Source: Variovorax sp. E3
GTDB taxonomy: Bacteria; Pseudomonadota; Gammaproteobacteria; Burkholderiales; Burkholderiaceae_C
Length of the DNA: 62,940 bases
Assembly (NCBI RefSeq): GCF_016082275.1
Contig: NZ_MOWM01000027.1
Coordinates: 1-62,940 of the forward strand
Direction: 5' to 3'
In this document: positions 1-8,166 of the stretch, piece after piece
Numbering within the stretch: the first letter of the stretch is position 1
How the letters are laid out: the number at the start of each line of letters is the position of its first letter
Made by a program: the position numbers and the translations under genes
The notes under the pieces: generated by a model
The model's database searches: none
What the model was told of the DNA's origin: nothing
The model's input: the letters and a program-made list of their open reading frames with translations, nothing else

Positions 1-144
1 CCCGCCCACGGCACCCACCGCAGCCCCCGCGACCGCGCCACCGGTCGCGCCCGCCCCCGTGCCGACGGGGTGGGCACCGGGCTCGCCGGTGATCGGGTCC
101 AGGTTCAGGTCGCCGCGGTCCGCGAGGTTCTTGGTCTGTGTCAT
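1..144 (-). CDS. Glycine-rich small protein, partial (C-terminus outside window)
   Basis: Minus-strand gene that starts inside the window and runs off its left edge. The visible 48 residues begin MTQTKNLADRGDLNLDP and continue with a conserved-looking DPITGEPGAHPVGTG stretch, then a Gly/Ala-rich repeat (GAGATGGAVAGAAVGAVGG) that resembles glycine-zipper membrane segments. A good ribosome binding site (GAAGGA) lies a few bases upstream of the ATG, which fixes the start. I recognise the type from Burkholderiales genomes as a small conserved protein of unknown function; no catalytic role can be read. Membrane association of the Gly-rich part is inference. Confidence 0.6.
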   Translation of the reverse strand, partial: MTQTKNLADRGDLNLDPITGEPGAHPVGTGAGATGGAVAGAAVGAVGG

Positions 145-290
145 GTCGAATTCCTTCAAGTGAAGATGTGGATGAACGACGGCCTTTGTCCGGCGCTGGC
201 ACCATGTTCATCTCCACCTGCTTCGACGCGGTCGGCGGGCCGCCCGGCCCGCTGTAGTCGATTCGCACGATCGGTGCGTGCGTCAGCGCC

Positions 291-740
291 TCAACCCGGA
301 ATGTCGGGCTCGACCAGTTGGGCCAGCGCCACGAGCGACTCCTGCCAACCCAGGTAGCACATCTCGGTCGGGATCATGGCGGGAATGCCTTCCTGCACCA
401 CGGACATCTCGGTGCCGCACGACACCGGGGTCAGCGTCACGGTGGTCTTCATGGTGCCCGGAAGATGCGGGTCGTCGAAGCTCGCGTCGTAGGCGATGCG
501 CTGGCCCGGCACCAGCTCCAGGTACTTCCCGCCGAACGCGTGGCCGTTGCCGGTGCCGAAGTTGGTGAACGACATGCGCCAGGCGCCCCCGACCACGGGC
601 TCCATCGCATGGACCTTGCCGACGAAGCCGAAAGGCGGCAGCCAGCGCTCGAACGCACCGGGCTCGACGAATGCACGGTAGATCCGCTCCGGCGGCGCGC
701 GCAGCACGCGGTGCAGGCGGACGGTGTTGGTGGTAGCCAT
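291..740 (-). CDS. SRPBCC (AHSA1-like START) family protein
   Basis: A 149-residue protein with the N-terminal pattern of the AHSA1/START-like SRPBCC fold: a first strand, then APPERIYRAFVEPGAFERW, and the later Trp-containing core ending in GWQESLVALAQLVEP. Length is normal for a single-domain member. These proteins form a deep hydrophobic ligand pocket; some help Hsp90-type chaperones, but most bacterial ones have unknown ligands. The ATG is followed directly by the domain, so the start is credible. It stands alone between a Gly-rich gene and a small membrane protein gene; nothing in the neighbourhood identifies a ligand. Confidence 0.85.
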   Translation of the reverse strand: MATTNTVRLHRVLRAPPERIYRAFVEPGAFERWLPPFGFVGKVHAMEPVVGGAWRMSFTNFGTGNGHAFGGKYLELVPGQRIAYDASFDDPHLPGTMKTTVTLTPVSCGTEMSVVQEGIPAMIPTEMCYLGWQESLVALAQLVEPDIPG

Positions 741-894
741 GGTTGTTTCTCCTGAAGTGCAGAGGAAGACCCTCTATGGATACGTCGAACGAGCCTGCGG
801 GGAATCGACATGATGCGATCTCGGGGGAAACCCGGGGGCAGGCGCTGCGCCCGGCTTGCGTCCCTTGGGCGTTCACCCCATCATCGGCTTCAAG

Positions 895-1131
895 ATGCTC
901 ACCGTTGTCTTTCTCTGGGCCATTGCGGTCGCATGGCTCGTCTCGAATGGGCTGTATGCCGAAAAAAGATCCTTCCTACACCGCAGACAACGCACTGTGT
1001 GGAGCGCGGCATTCATCGGTGGCTGCGCGGGGTCGCTTGCCGGCCTGCTCGCAAGCAGGCTCTCGCTGCCCGGTGCCATCGTCGCATCGGTTGCCGCTTG
1101 CCTGATCGCCCGCGCGCTCCTGCCGCGGTGA
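895..1131 (+). CDS. Small two-helix membrane protein, unknown function
   Basis: A 78-residue protein from the ATG at 895 (an in-frame TTG start 39 bases upstream is also possible). It has two hydrophobic segments, roughly residues 1-17 (MLTVVFLWAIAVAWLVS) and 40-75, separated by a basic loop (EKRSFLHRRQR), so an inner-membrane hairpin is likely. No ribosome binding site is obvious and no family is recognised. It converges on the sugar dehydrogenase gene downstream. Confidence is limited because the call rests on reading frame and hydrophobicity. Confidence 0.45.
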   Translation: MLTVVFLWAIAVAWLVSNGLYAEKRSFLHRRQRTVWSAAFIGGCAGSLAGLLASRLSLPGAIVASVAACLIARALLPR

Positions 1132-1187
1132 CGCAGCACGCACGGCTGACCAGCCCCGAGTCGGGCCGCCTGCCGAAGGCGACGTTA

Positions 1188-2413
1188 CTACTTCGGCGTC
1201 AGCCGATACAACCCGCCCTCGCGGTCATCCTCGATCAACCACAGCGCGCCATCCGGCGCCTGCTCAACGGCGCGAACACGGAAGCCAACCGCCCAGTGCT
1301 CGGCCGGTGTCGCGGTCGCGCCATGCACCTCGATCCGGTGCAAGGCACGGCTGACGAGCCCGGTCGCGAACGCCGAGCCTTCCACTTCGGAAACATCGCG
1401 CCGCTGTAGAACATCAGGTTGCCGGGCGCGAGGACCGGCGTCCAGTAGATCACGGGCTTGGCGAGGTCGGGGCGCGTGTCGGGGCTTGCAATGGGCACGC
1501 CGTCGTAGTTCACCGCATAGGAGACGAGCGGCCAGCCGTAGTTCTTGCCCGGCTCGATCAGGTTGAGTTCGTCGCCGCCGCGCGGCCCGTGCTCGAGTTC
1601 CCACAGGCGACCATCGGGCGCGAACGCCAGGCCGTAGGGCGTGCGATGGCCCGAGGTCCATGTCTCGGACGGCGTCAGGTTCGGTCCGTCGAAAACATGG
1701 GTGCGCACCACCGGCGCGGTCTTGGCGGCCTCGGTATCTCTCGCCGGATCGATCACCGGCACCGACGGTGCGCCGGTCTTGCCCTCCATGGGGTTGCCGG
1801 GCGCGGGCTTGCCGTCCAGGGTCAATCGCAGGATCTTGCCGGCCGGCTGGTTCGGGTCCTGGGCGGGGGTGAAGCGCTGCCGGTCGCCGGCCGTGAGAAA
1901 CAAGAACTTCTGGTCCGGCGAAAAGGCCACGGCGGCACCGACCTGGCCGCCCTTGCCCTTGATCGGGTCGTGCCAGATGACCTTCAGGTTCTCCAGCGAG
2001 GCGGTGTCGGTGCCGATCTTGAGCGTCGCGCGGGCAAGCGCCAGGGCCGAGGTGCCGCGCTCCTGTCCGGGCTCCGAGTAGGTCAGGTAGATCGCGCCAT
2101 CGCTCGCATAGGACGGCGCCAGGTAGACGCCGAGCAGGCCGTTCTGGCTTTCGTAGAACACCGGCGGCACGCCGGCGACTTCGAGCTTCTGCCCCGTCTG
2201 AGTCGCAAGGAAGAGCTTGCCGATCTTCTCGGTGATCAGCATGCGCCCGTCCGGCAGGAAGGCCATGCGCCATGGCAGATTGAACTGCGCGACCTTCGTG
2301 AGCTTGAACGGGGGCGACGCGGTGGCGGGCAACGCTCCTGCATTGATCTGGGCAACCACGGGCGCTGCGCCCAGGAGCAACCAGGGAATGAATCCGAACT
2401 TCGGGAATTGCAT
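1188..2413 (-). CDS. PQQ-dependent sugar dehydrogenase (YliI-like), frameshifted
   Basis: Periplasmic soluble aldose dehydrogenase type beta-propeller. After a signal peptide (about residues 1-22, ending PVVAQ) come family signatures FNLPWRMAFLPDGRMLITEK, GDRQRFTPAQDPNQPAGKILR, SGHRTPYGLAFAPDG and WELEHGPRGGDELN. These enzymes oxidise sugars with pyrroloquinoline quinone. The frame breaks near 1382, inside the last blade: the reading passes from FPKWK to GSAFATGLVSRALHR in another frame and ends LYRLTPK. Restoring one G there gives 408 residues, a normal length, so an error in the sequence is likelier than decay. Divergent from a LysR gene that may control it. Confidence 0.8.
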
Positions 2414-2592
2414 GCTTCGCTCGCAAGTTACTGGTGCGAAGAGTATCCGGTGCGCGTGAAAGCCGTACCGGCACCGGGTCTTCGACGCGACGAACGCCGA
2501 GCCTCGCCTCGGCGTGCTCACCCTGTCGCCGGAAGAAGCGGCCACGCAGCGATTTTCTCGATGCCAAATTGACGCGAGCATCGAATCTTGCG

Positions 2593-3545
2593 ATGCTCGC
2601 CGCCGTGATCAGCGAGCTCAAAACATTCATCACGGTCTGCAAGCACGGCACCTTCGCCGCGGCCGGCGACCGCATCGGCCTCACCCAGTCCGCCGTCAGC
2701 AGCCAGATCAAGCGACTCGAAGAAACGCTCGGGTTCCAGCTGTTCGACCGCACCGGCCGCTCCGCCACGCTGAACGCGGCGGGCCAGGCGACCTTGCCGC
2801 GCGCCGAAGAAATCTGCGCGCTGTTCTCCAAGCTCGGCGAGCTTCCCGACGAACGCGCGACCAGCGGGCTGCTGCGCGTGGGCTCGATCGCCTCGGCACA
2901 GCCCACGCTGCTGGCGCGCGCCCTCGAAAGGCTGCGCGGCGCGTTTCCGCTGGTGCGCGTTCATGTCTCGCCGGGCGTGTCGATGCACCTGATGGACGAC
3001 CTGGACGCCGGCAAGATCGATGCGGCGGTCATCATCCGCCCGCCCTTCGGCATGCCGCCCGACCTCACTTGGCAGGCGTTGCTGCACGAGCCTATGTGCT
3101 CGTCGCGCCCAGGGCGCTTCCCGCGACCCGAAACTGGCGCGCGCTGCTCCAGCAACAGCCGTTTCTGCGCTACGACAGGGCCTCGTTCGGCGGCCGGCTG
3201 GTCGAAGGGTTCCTGCGGCGCGAGGGGCTGGCGGTCAACGACGCCATCGAGCTGGACGAGATCTCGGGGCTGATCCACCTGGCCTCCAAGGGGCTGGGCG
3301 TTGCGCTCGTGCCGCTGGTCGAGGCGCACCTGCCCTTGCCCGACAGCGTTCGTGTCGTCCCGCTGGGCGAGCACACCTTCTACCGCGAGATCGGCCTGCT
3401 CCAGCGCAAGCCGCGCGCCAGCCCGCCGATCGTCGCTCACTTCGCGCAGCACCTGCGCGAGGCTGCCGAGGCGGTGCCCAGGAAGACCGGGCCCGCAGCG
3501 GCCTCCGGCAAGCCGCGGCGCCCCGTGCGTCAGCGCGCCTCGTAG
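2593..3545 (+). CDS. LysR family transcriptional regulator, frameshifted
   Basis: N-terminal winged helix-turn-helix (KHGTFAAAGDRIGLTQSAVS followed by IKRLEETLGFQLFDRTGR), then a periplasmic-binding-protein-like effector domain. The frame changes near 3093, after WQALLHEP, and continues as YVLVAPRALPATRNW in the next frame to a C-terminus rich in Lys/Pro. One missing base repairs it to 317 residues, the usual LysR size. It is divergent from the sugar dehydrogenase gene, a classic LysR arrangement, and its 3-prime end overlaps the convergent binding-protein gene by 16 bp. The start is the first ATG before the HTH. Confidence 0.8.
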
Positions 3546-4453
3546 GCCTCCAGCGGCTTGTCGGTCGGCGTGGCCCAGGCGGCCTTGGTCATCGCGTTCG
3601 CCTGCAGCCCCACCTTCGAGCCGCTGGGCGGAATCGGCTGCAGAAACCACTTGTCGTAGATGCGCGCAACGTCGCCGCTCCTTGCAAGCGCCAGCACGCT
3701 GTCGTCGACCAGCTTCTTGAACGCCGGGTCGCCCTTGCGCATCATGATCGCGATCGGCTCCACGGCGAGCACCTGGTCGAGCAGCCTGAACTTCTCGGGC
3801 TCCTTGCTCTTGGAGATCAGCGTCGCCAGGATCTGGCCGTCGGCCACGAAGCCTTCGGCGCGGCCCGTTTCCAGCAGCAGGAAGCCTTCGCTGTTGTCCT
3901 TGGCCAGCACGTCGGAGATGTCCGCGATGCCGTCGCGCTTGAGCTTGCGCAGCGCCGGCACCGATGTGCTGCCGGTGGTGGCCGCCACCGTCTTGCCGGC
4001 CAGTTGCGCGGGCGTCGCAATGCCCGAGCCCGTCTTCACGGCGATGCGGATGCCCTCGACATACAGCGTCGGCGCGAACGCCACGTCCTTCTGGCGCGCC
4101 GCGTTGTTGGTGGTGGTGCCGCACTCGATGTCCACGGTGCCGTTCTGCACCAGCGCAATGCGGTTCTGCGGCGTCACCAGCTGGTACTTCACGTCGAGCT
4201 TGTCGAGCTGCAGGTTCTTCTTGATGTCGCCGACGATGCGCTCGCAGATCTCGACATGAAAGCCCGTGTACTTTCCGGGGCCGAGCGTGAACGACATCGC
4301 GCCCGACGCATCGCGCACGCCCATGGTGACCGCGCCCGATTCCTTGATCTTGCCCAGCGTGTCCGGCTGCGCCGCGGCCGGGGTGCACACGGCCATCGCG
4401 GCCATGGCAGCCATCGCCGCAAGCGCGGCGGCGCTTGTGTTGCTCCTGTTCAT
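3530..4453 (-). CDS. Amino-acid type ABC transporter substrate-binding protein
   Basis: A 307-residue periplasmic binding protein of the SBP_bac_3 family (GltI/glutamate-aspartate type). Residues 1-28 are an Ala/Met-rich signal peptide ending AAAQ. The ligand-domain hallmarks are GAVTMGVRDAS, the FHVEICERIVGDI loop, VDIECGTTTNNAARQKDV and the late GFVADGQILATLI. No permease or ATPase gene lies beside it, so it either feeds a distant transporter or senses. It sits 12 bp after the VOC gene on the same strand and is probably co-transcribed with it. Confidence 0.8.
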   Translation of the reverse strand: MNRSNTSAAALAAMAAMAAMAVCTPAAAQPDTLGKIKESGAVTMGVRDASGAMSFTLGPGKYTGFHVEICERIVGDIKKNLQLDKLDVKYQLVTPQNRIALVQNGTVDIECGTTTNNAARQKDVAFAPTLYVEGIRIAVKTGSGIATPAQLAGKTVAATTGSTSVPALRKLKRDGIADISDVLAKDNSEGFLLLETGRAEGFVADGQILATLISKSKEPEKFRLLDQVLAVEPIAIMMRKGDPAFKKLVDDSVLALARSGDVARIYDKWFLQPIPPSGSKVGLQANAMTKAAWATPTDKPLEAYEAR

Positions 4454-4465
4454 GATGGCGCTTCC

Positions 4466-4897
4466 TCAGCGCGCGAACAGGGAGCTCAGGTCCGCGAAGG
4501 ACTTCATCTCGATCGCATTGCCCGACGGGTCCAGGAAGAACATCGTCGCCTGCTCGCCGGGCTCGCCCTTGAAGCGGATGTAGGGCTCGATCACGAACTC
4601 GGTCTTGCGCGCCACGAGCTTGTCGGCCATGGCCTGCCATTGGTCCATGGGCACGATCGCGCCGAAGTGCCGCACGGGCACGTTGTGGCCGTCGACGGCA
4701 CTGCTCTGGTGGTGGCCGCATTCATCGGGCGCCAGGTGCGCCACGATCTGGTGGCCGTAGAAATCGAAGTCGACCCACTCGGGCGCGCTGCGGCCCTCGG
4801 GGCAGCCCAGCAGTTCGCCGTAGAACGCGCGGGCCTCCGCGATGTCGCGGACCGGAAATGCGAGGTGGAAAGGAATGCGGGGGGTGGCGGTGCTCAT
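4466..4897 (-). CDS. VOC family protein (glyoxalase/dioxygenase superfamily)
   Basis: A 143-residue protein with two VOC half-modules: [20 protein letters not shown] at the N-terminus and [20 protein letters not shown] with NAIEMKSF at the C-terminus. The first-strand His (FHLAF), a central His (RHFGAIV) and the C-terminal Glu (IEMKS) are positioned like VOC metal ligands. The substrate cannot be told. It is the first gene of a probable two-gene unit with the amino-acid type binding protein. The 100 bp upstream hold several TCGATC-like words (4950-5000) that could be operator material, but I cannot assign a regulator. Confidence 0.75.
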   Translation of the reverse strand: MSTATPRIPFHLAFPVRDIAEARAFYGELLGCPEGRSAPEWVDFDFYGHQIVAHLAPDECGHHQSSAVDGHNVPVRHFGAIVPMDQWQAMADKLVARKTEFVIEPYIRFKGEPGEQATMFFLDPSGNAIEMKSFADLSSLFAR

Positions 4898-4997
4898 GGG
4901 CGCTGTCCGTGGTTGGTGTGGGGATGCACGCAACTTTAAGCAGCACGTTTATCGATCGAAAGCGATATGTTTTTGATCTGAGCAACGAGATTTTCGA

Positions 4998-5844
4998 TCA
5001 GTCGTTTTCGAACCGTCGAGCCTCCATCGCGCTCCGGCGGTACGCCTGCGGCTCGCGCGCCATGTAGTTGCCCGGCGTCACGCCGAAGCAGCGGCGGAAC
5101 CAGCGCGAGAAATGCGCCTGGTCGGTGAAGCCGCATTGCGCCGCCACGTCGGCCTGTGAATGGCCTTCGCGCAGCAGTGCCTTGGCGCGGCCGATGCGAG
5201 CCAGCCGCGCATAGTGTGTCGGCGTCATGCCCACCGCAATGCGGAACAGCCGGTGAAAGTGCTCGCGCGACACGCCGAGCCGCAAGGCAAGCGCACCGGG
5301 GTCGATGCGACAGGCGTCTTCGGTTTCCAGCGCGGCGCACACGGCCTCGACCCGCGCGTCGCCCTTGCGCGCCCGATCGGCACCAGCTCGCGGCCGGTCT
5401 GTGCGCGCAGCAGCTGTTCGAGCAACTGCCGACCCGCGCGCCGTCTTCGCGGCGCGCGGCGGCGGCCAGCGCATGGGCCGTTGCCGCGTCTTGCCACACG
5501 CCGCGCAGCAGTTCGCCGCGCAGCCCCGGCGGCCATGCCAGGCGCGCCTCGACCCACGCGTGCGGCACGTACAGCATCACCATGCGAAAGCCATGCGCGC
5601 TCACGCCGGCCGTGTGCAGCATGAAGGGCGCCATCAGCACCAGGTCGCCGGCTTCGGCCACGCGCCGTTCGCCGGCGCAGGTGAACTCGCAGCGCCCCTC
5701 GAGGATGGCGCCCACGCTCCACTCGGCGTGCCAGTGCAGTTCGAAATGCGCCTTGGGGTCGACCGAGAACATGGCTTCGACTTGCGCGCCGCCCTCCATC
5801 GGCAGGCCGATGACATGCGACACGGGGGCGGGCGGCGGGTTCAT
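4998..5844 (-). CDS. AraC family transcriptional regulator, two frameshifts
   Basis: N-terminal cupin sensor domain (FELHWHAEWSVGAILEGRCE, AEAGDLVLMAPFMLHTAGV) and C-terminal double HTH (ALRLGVSREHFHRLFRIAVG, ADVAAQCGFTDQAHFSRWF, ending FGVTPGNYMAR). The reading frame changes twice, near 5440 and near 5385: the middle segment QLLEQLLRAQTGRELVPIG lies in a third frame. Adding two bases restores a continuous 282-residue protein of normal AraC length, so both breaks look like sequence errors. It lies 28 bp after the acetoacetate-decarboxylase-like gene on the same strand, so it could regulate that gene. Confidence 0.75.
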
Positions 5845-5872
5845 CGCCCGAAGCGTAGCGCCATCGGCGTGC

Positions 5873-6658
5873 TCAGGCCTGCAGCGCACCGCGCACCGTG
5901 ATGCCGGTCCAGCCCGCGGTGGCCGCCGTCGCCGCCACGGGTCCGAGCAAGGCGAGCTCTTCGACCGGGTGTTCATGAAAGCGCAGCGTGGCGCTGCCGC
6001 TCATCCAGCCCGACTCGACGCGATCGACGATATCGGCGCGCAGATAGCGCGGCTGTGCCCCCTCGCCCGGGCGCGTGAGGTCGGGCCAACCGACGGCGCC
6101 CACCGTCGGCGCCGACAGAAAGCCCAACCGACGCTCGGCCTTCTCGCCCGACAGCGTGACCGAGGCATCGACCAGCCGCCGCTCCTTCACGCTCAGGCTC
6201 GCGCCGAGCTTGCTGCCGGCGCTCATCGGCGCGGCCGCCGGGTGGATCAACGGCAGGCTGCGCGTGAGCCAGGTGCTGCCGATCTTCTTGGGCCAGCCCT
6301 GCAGCCAGCCGCGCAGCAGCGAGATGTCCTGGTCGACGTAGATCAGCGGACAGTAGAAACGCGCGCCGCCATCGCCCTGCTTCGCGGCGATCTCGAGCAC
6401 GACGATGGTCTCGCGGTACTGCGCGTAGACGGGGTCGAGCAGTTCGTGCCCGTCGTCGCCGCACGACTGCCAGTCGGCGAAATGCACGCAGCCCCTGCCG
6501 GTGGCCGTGCCGAGCGCCGCGGGCACCAGCGCGGCGCCCAGGGCGCTGTCGAATTCGAAAGCGACGTTGACCAGCCAGCCGGCGTAGTGCCAGGGCGGCG
6601 CCTGCACGAGCGCGCTACGGCCGGAAGAAGTGAAGGGAGGCGTGAAAGAAGGTGGCAT
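5873..6658 (-). CDS. Acetoacetate decarboxylase family protein
   Basis: A 261-residue protein of the ADC superfamily. The diagnostic block is YCPLIYVDQDISLLRGW followed by LQGWPKKIGSTWLTRSL: the WPKK segment corresponds to the lysine-bearing region of acetoacetate decarboxylase. The N-terminal PPWHYAGWLVNVAFEF motif also fits the large ADC-like subfamily, whose members often act on unknown beta-keto acids or as hydratase/aldolases rather than as true decarboxylases. An AraC regulator gene follows on the same strand. Family assignment is firm, exact reaction is not. Confidence 0.75.
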   Translation of the reverse strand: MPPSFTPPFTSSGRSALVQAPPWHYAGWLVNVAFEFDSALGAALVPAALGTATGRGCVHFADWQSCGDDGHELLDPVYAQYRETIVVLEIAAKQGDGGARFYCPLIYVDQDISLLRGWLQGWPKKIGSTWLTRSLPLIHPAAAPMSAGSKLGASLSVKERRLVDASVTLSGEKAERRLGFLSAPTVGAVGWPDLTRPGEGAQPRYLRADIVDRVESGWMSGSATLRFHEHPVEELALLGPVAATAATAGWTGITVRGALQA

Positions 6659-6746
6659 GGGATGCGTGCGTGCGAGTTCAAGACCGCCCCACGATAGGCC
6701 GCGCACACGGCCCCGTCTTGTACGCCAGTGATCCCGCGCCGCGCTG

Positions 6747-7118
6747 CTACATCACCGCCGCCAGCGTGTCCGTCAGCTGCTCGACCGTGTAGGGCTTGCG
6801 CAGCCACACCGTGCCCTGCATCGCCGTGGCCGGCTCGGCCTGCCCCGTCACGAAAATCACGGGCACGCGGTGGTCGCGCAGCAGCCGCTCGGCCAGGTCG
6901 CGGCCCGACAGCGCGGGCAGGCCGATGTCCACCATCACCACGTCGAACGCGCCGTCGAAGAAACGTGCGATGGCAGCTTCGGCGCTTTTGACGCCCGTGG
7001 CCCAGTGCCCCAGGGCTTCGAGCAGCTTCAGCGTGGTGGCGAGCGTGTCGGCGTCGTCCTCGACCAGGAGCACCCGGAGCTTTTGTTGTTGTGGTGTCGG
7101 CAGCGGTTCTGTTGTCAT
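6747..7118 (-). CDS. Single-domain response regulator (CheY-like)
   Basis: A 123-residue stand-alone receiver domain. It has the acidic pair (LLVEDDAD), the phospho-acceptor Asp in VVMVDIGLP, the conserved Thr (FVTGQ) and the Lys in WLRKPYT. There is no output domain; the N-terminus is a short Gln/Pro-rich leader. The ATG at 7118 is the only one close to the receiver fold. It is divergent from a second single-domain receiver, with 180 bp between them, and no histidine kinase gene is nearby, so its partner must be elsewhere. Confidence 0.85.
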   Translation of the reverse strand: MTTEPLPTPQQQKLRVLLVEDDADTLATTLKLLEALGHWATGVKSAEAAIARFFDGAFDVVMVDIGLPALSGRDLAERLLRDHRVPVIFVTGQAEPATAMQGTVWLRKPYTVEQLTDTLAAVM

Positions 7119-7298
7119 TGCGTTGCATTTTTCCAGACAAACCGCTGCTCTGCAGCACTCGGACACCCTTGGGCGCAGGGATCTACGACAGATGGCGGCA
7201 TTGTCTGACTCGACGCCCGGTCTCGAACGAGACAATCACCGCCTCGGCCGAGACAAGCGACCATAAACACAAGCACCGACAAGCACCGAGCGCGCACG

Positions 7299-7682
7299 AT
7301 GACCCGCATCTACCTGATAGAAGACAACCCCCTGATCGCCACCACCCTGACCGACGGGCTGCAAGAATTTTCCGAGTGCGCCGTGATCGGCACCGCCACC
7401 ACCTCCGACGACGCGATCGACTGGTTCAGGGACAACCCCGAAGGCTGGGACGCCGCGGTCATCGACATCTTCCTGGCCGAAGGCAACGGGCTCACGGTGG
7501 CCAACTTCCTGAAGGCACGCAAGTCGCCCGCGCAGCGCACCGTGGTGCTCATGAACTATGCGACCTCCGAAGTGCGCGAAGGTGCGCTCTCGGCGGGCGT
7601 GGACGCGGTGTTCGACAAGTCGCTGCAGCTCGAGGCCTTCTACGACTTCTGCAAGACGCTGAATATTTCACCTCGGCGCTGA
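7299..7682 (+). CDS. Single-domain response regulator
   Basis: A 127-residue receiver domain without output module: acidic pocket IYLIEDNPLIA, phospho-acceptor Asp in AAVIDIFLAEGNG, and Lys in VFDKSLQLE. At the usual switch Thr/Ser position the sequence reads VVLMNYATSE, so an Asn appears to replace the hydroxyl residue; this would alter classical phospho-signalling and deserves checking in an alignment. It faces the other single-domain regulator gene, so the two probably share a control region in the 180-bp gap. Confidence 0.82.
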   Translation: MTRIYLIEDNPLIATTLTDGLQEFSECAVIGTATTSDDAIDWFRDNPEGWDAAVIDIFLAEGNGLTVANFLKARKSPAQRTVVLMNYATSEVREGALSAGVDAVFDKSLQLEAFYDFCKTLNISPRR

Positions 7683-7714
7683 AGGGGACGGGGCCGGTGC
7701 GATACAACCGGTGC

Positions 7715-8119
7715 ATGGCTACCCCGAATTCCACAGACTCCCCGATGCTCGACGCCGCCGCGCTGCGGCAACTCGCCAACACATCCGCCCCCGGCAACTC
7801 GCCCTGCGCCTGCCGCCTGCAGGACGCAGCCGCCTGGGAAAGCATCACCGAAGAACGCTGGCCCGACGCGCTCATGCAGCAGGTCGGCACGCTGCGCGAC
7901 GCCGAACTGCACGAGCCGACCTTTGAAGAATGGCACCCCGCCGGCACGCGCTACGACTCGCCCGACGCGCCGATCTCGGCCGCGCACTTTCCGTTCAATC
8001 GCAGCGACGTGTACCGCTGCAGCGCCTGCTCGCTGCTGGTGCTGCGCTACACCGAGTTCGGCGGCTACTACATCGACCACCGCGTGCGGCGCGTCGATGC
8101 GGCGTTGATCGTCGGCTGA
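7715..8119 (+). CDS. Conserved hypothetical protein with Cys motifs
   Basis: A 134-residue cytoplasmic-looking protein that I do not recognise. It contains a CAC motif in its first third (GNSPCACRLQDAA), and near the C-terminus a CxxC pair (YRCSACSLLVLRY) followed by a Tyr/His/Arg-rich tail ending HRVRRVDAALIVG. The Cys motifs could bind zinc, which is inference. It starts 32 bp after the response regulator and may be read from the same transcript. No signal peptide or membrane helix is visible. Confidence 0.6.
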   Translation: MATPNSTDSPMLDAAALRQLANTSAPGNSPCACRLQDAAAWESITEERWPDALMQQVGTLRDAELHEPTFEEWHPAGTRYDSPDAPISAAHFPFNRSDVYRCSACSLLVLRYTEFGGYYIDHRVRRVDAALIVG

Positions 8120-8166
8120 CGACTCACTGCACTAGGCACCTGACCCGGCGCGGCACAATCGTCCGC

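Noticed and set aside
2961..4721. Long minus-strand open frame across LysR, binding protein and VOC genes
   Set aside because: The translation is Arg/Gly-rich shadow sequence; the frames with recognisable domains are those annotated.
5156..6697. Long plus-strand frame over the AraC and acetoacetate-decarboxylase-like genes
   Set aside because: No domain, skewed composition, and it overlaps two recognisable genes on the other strand.
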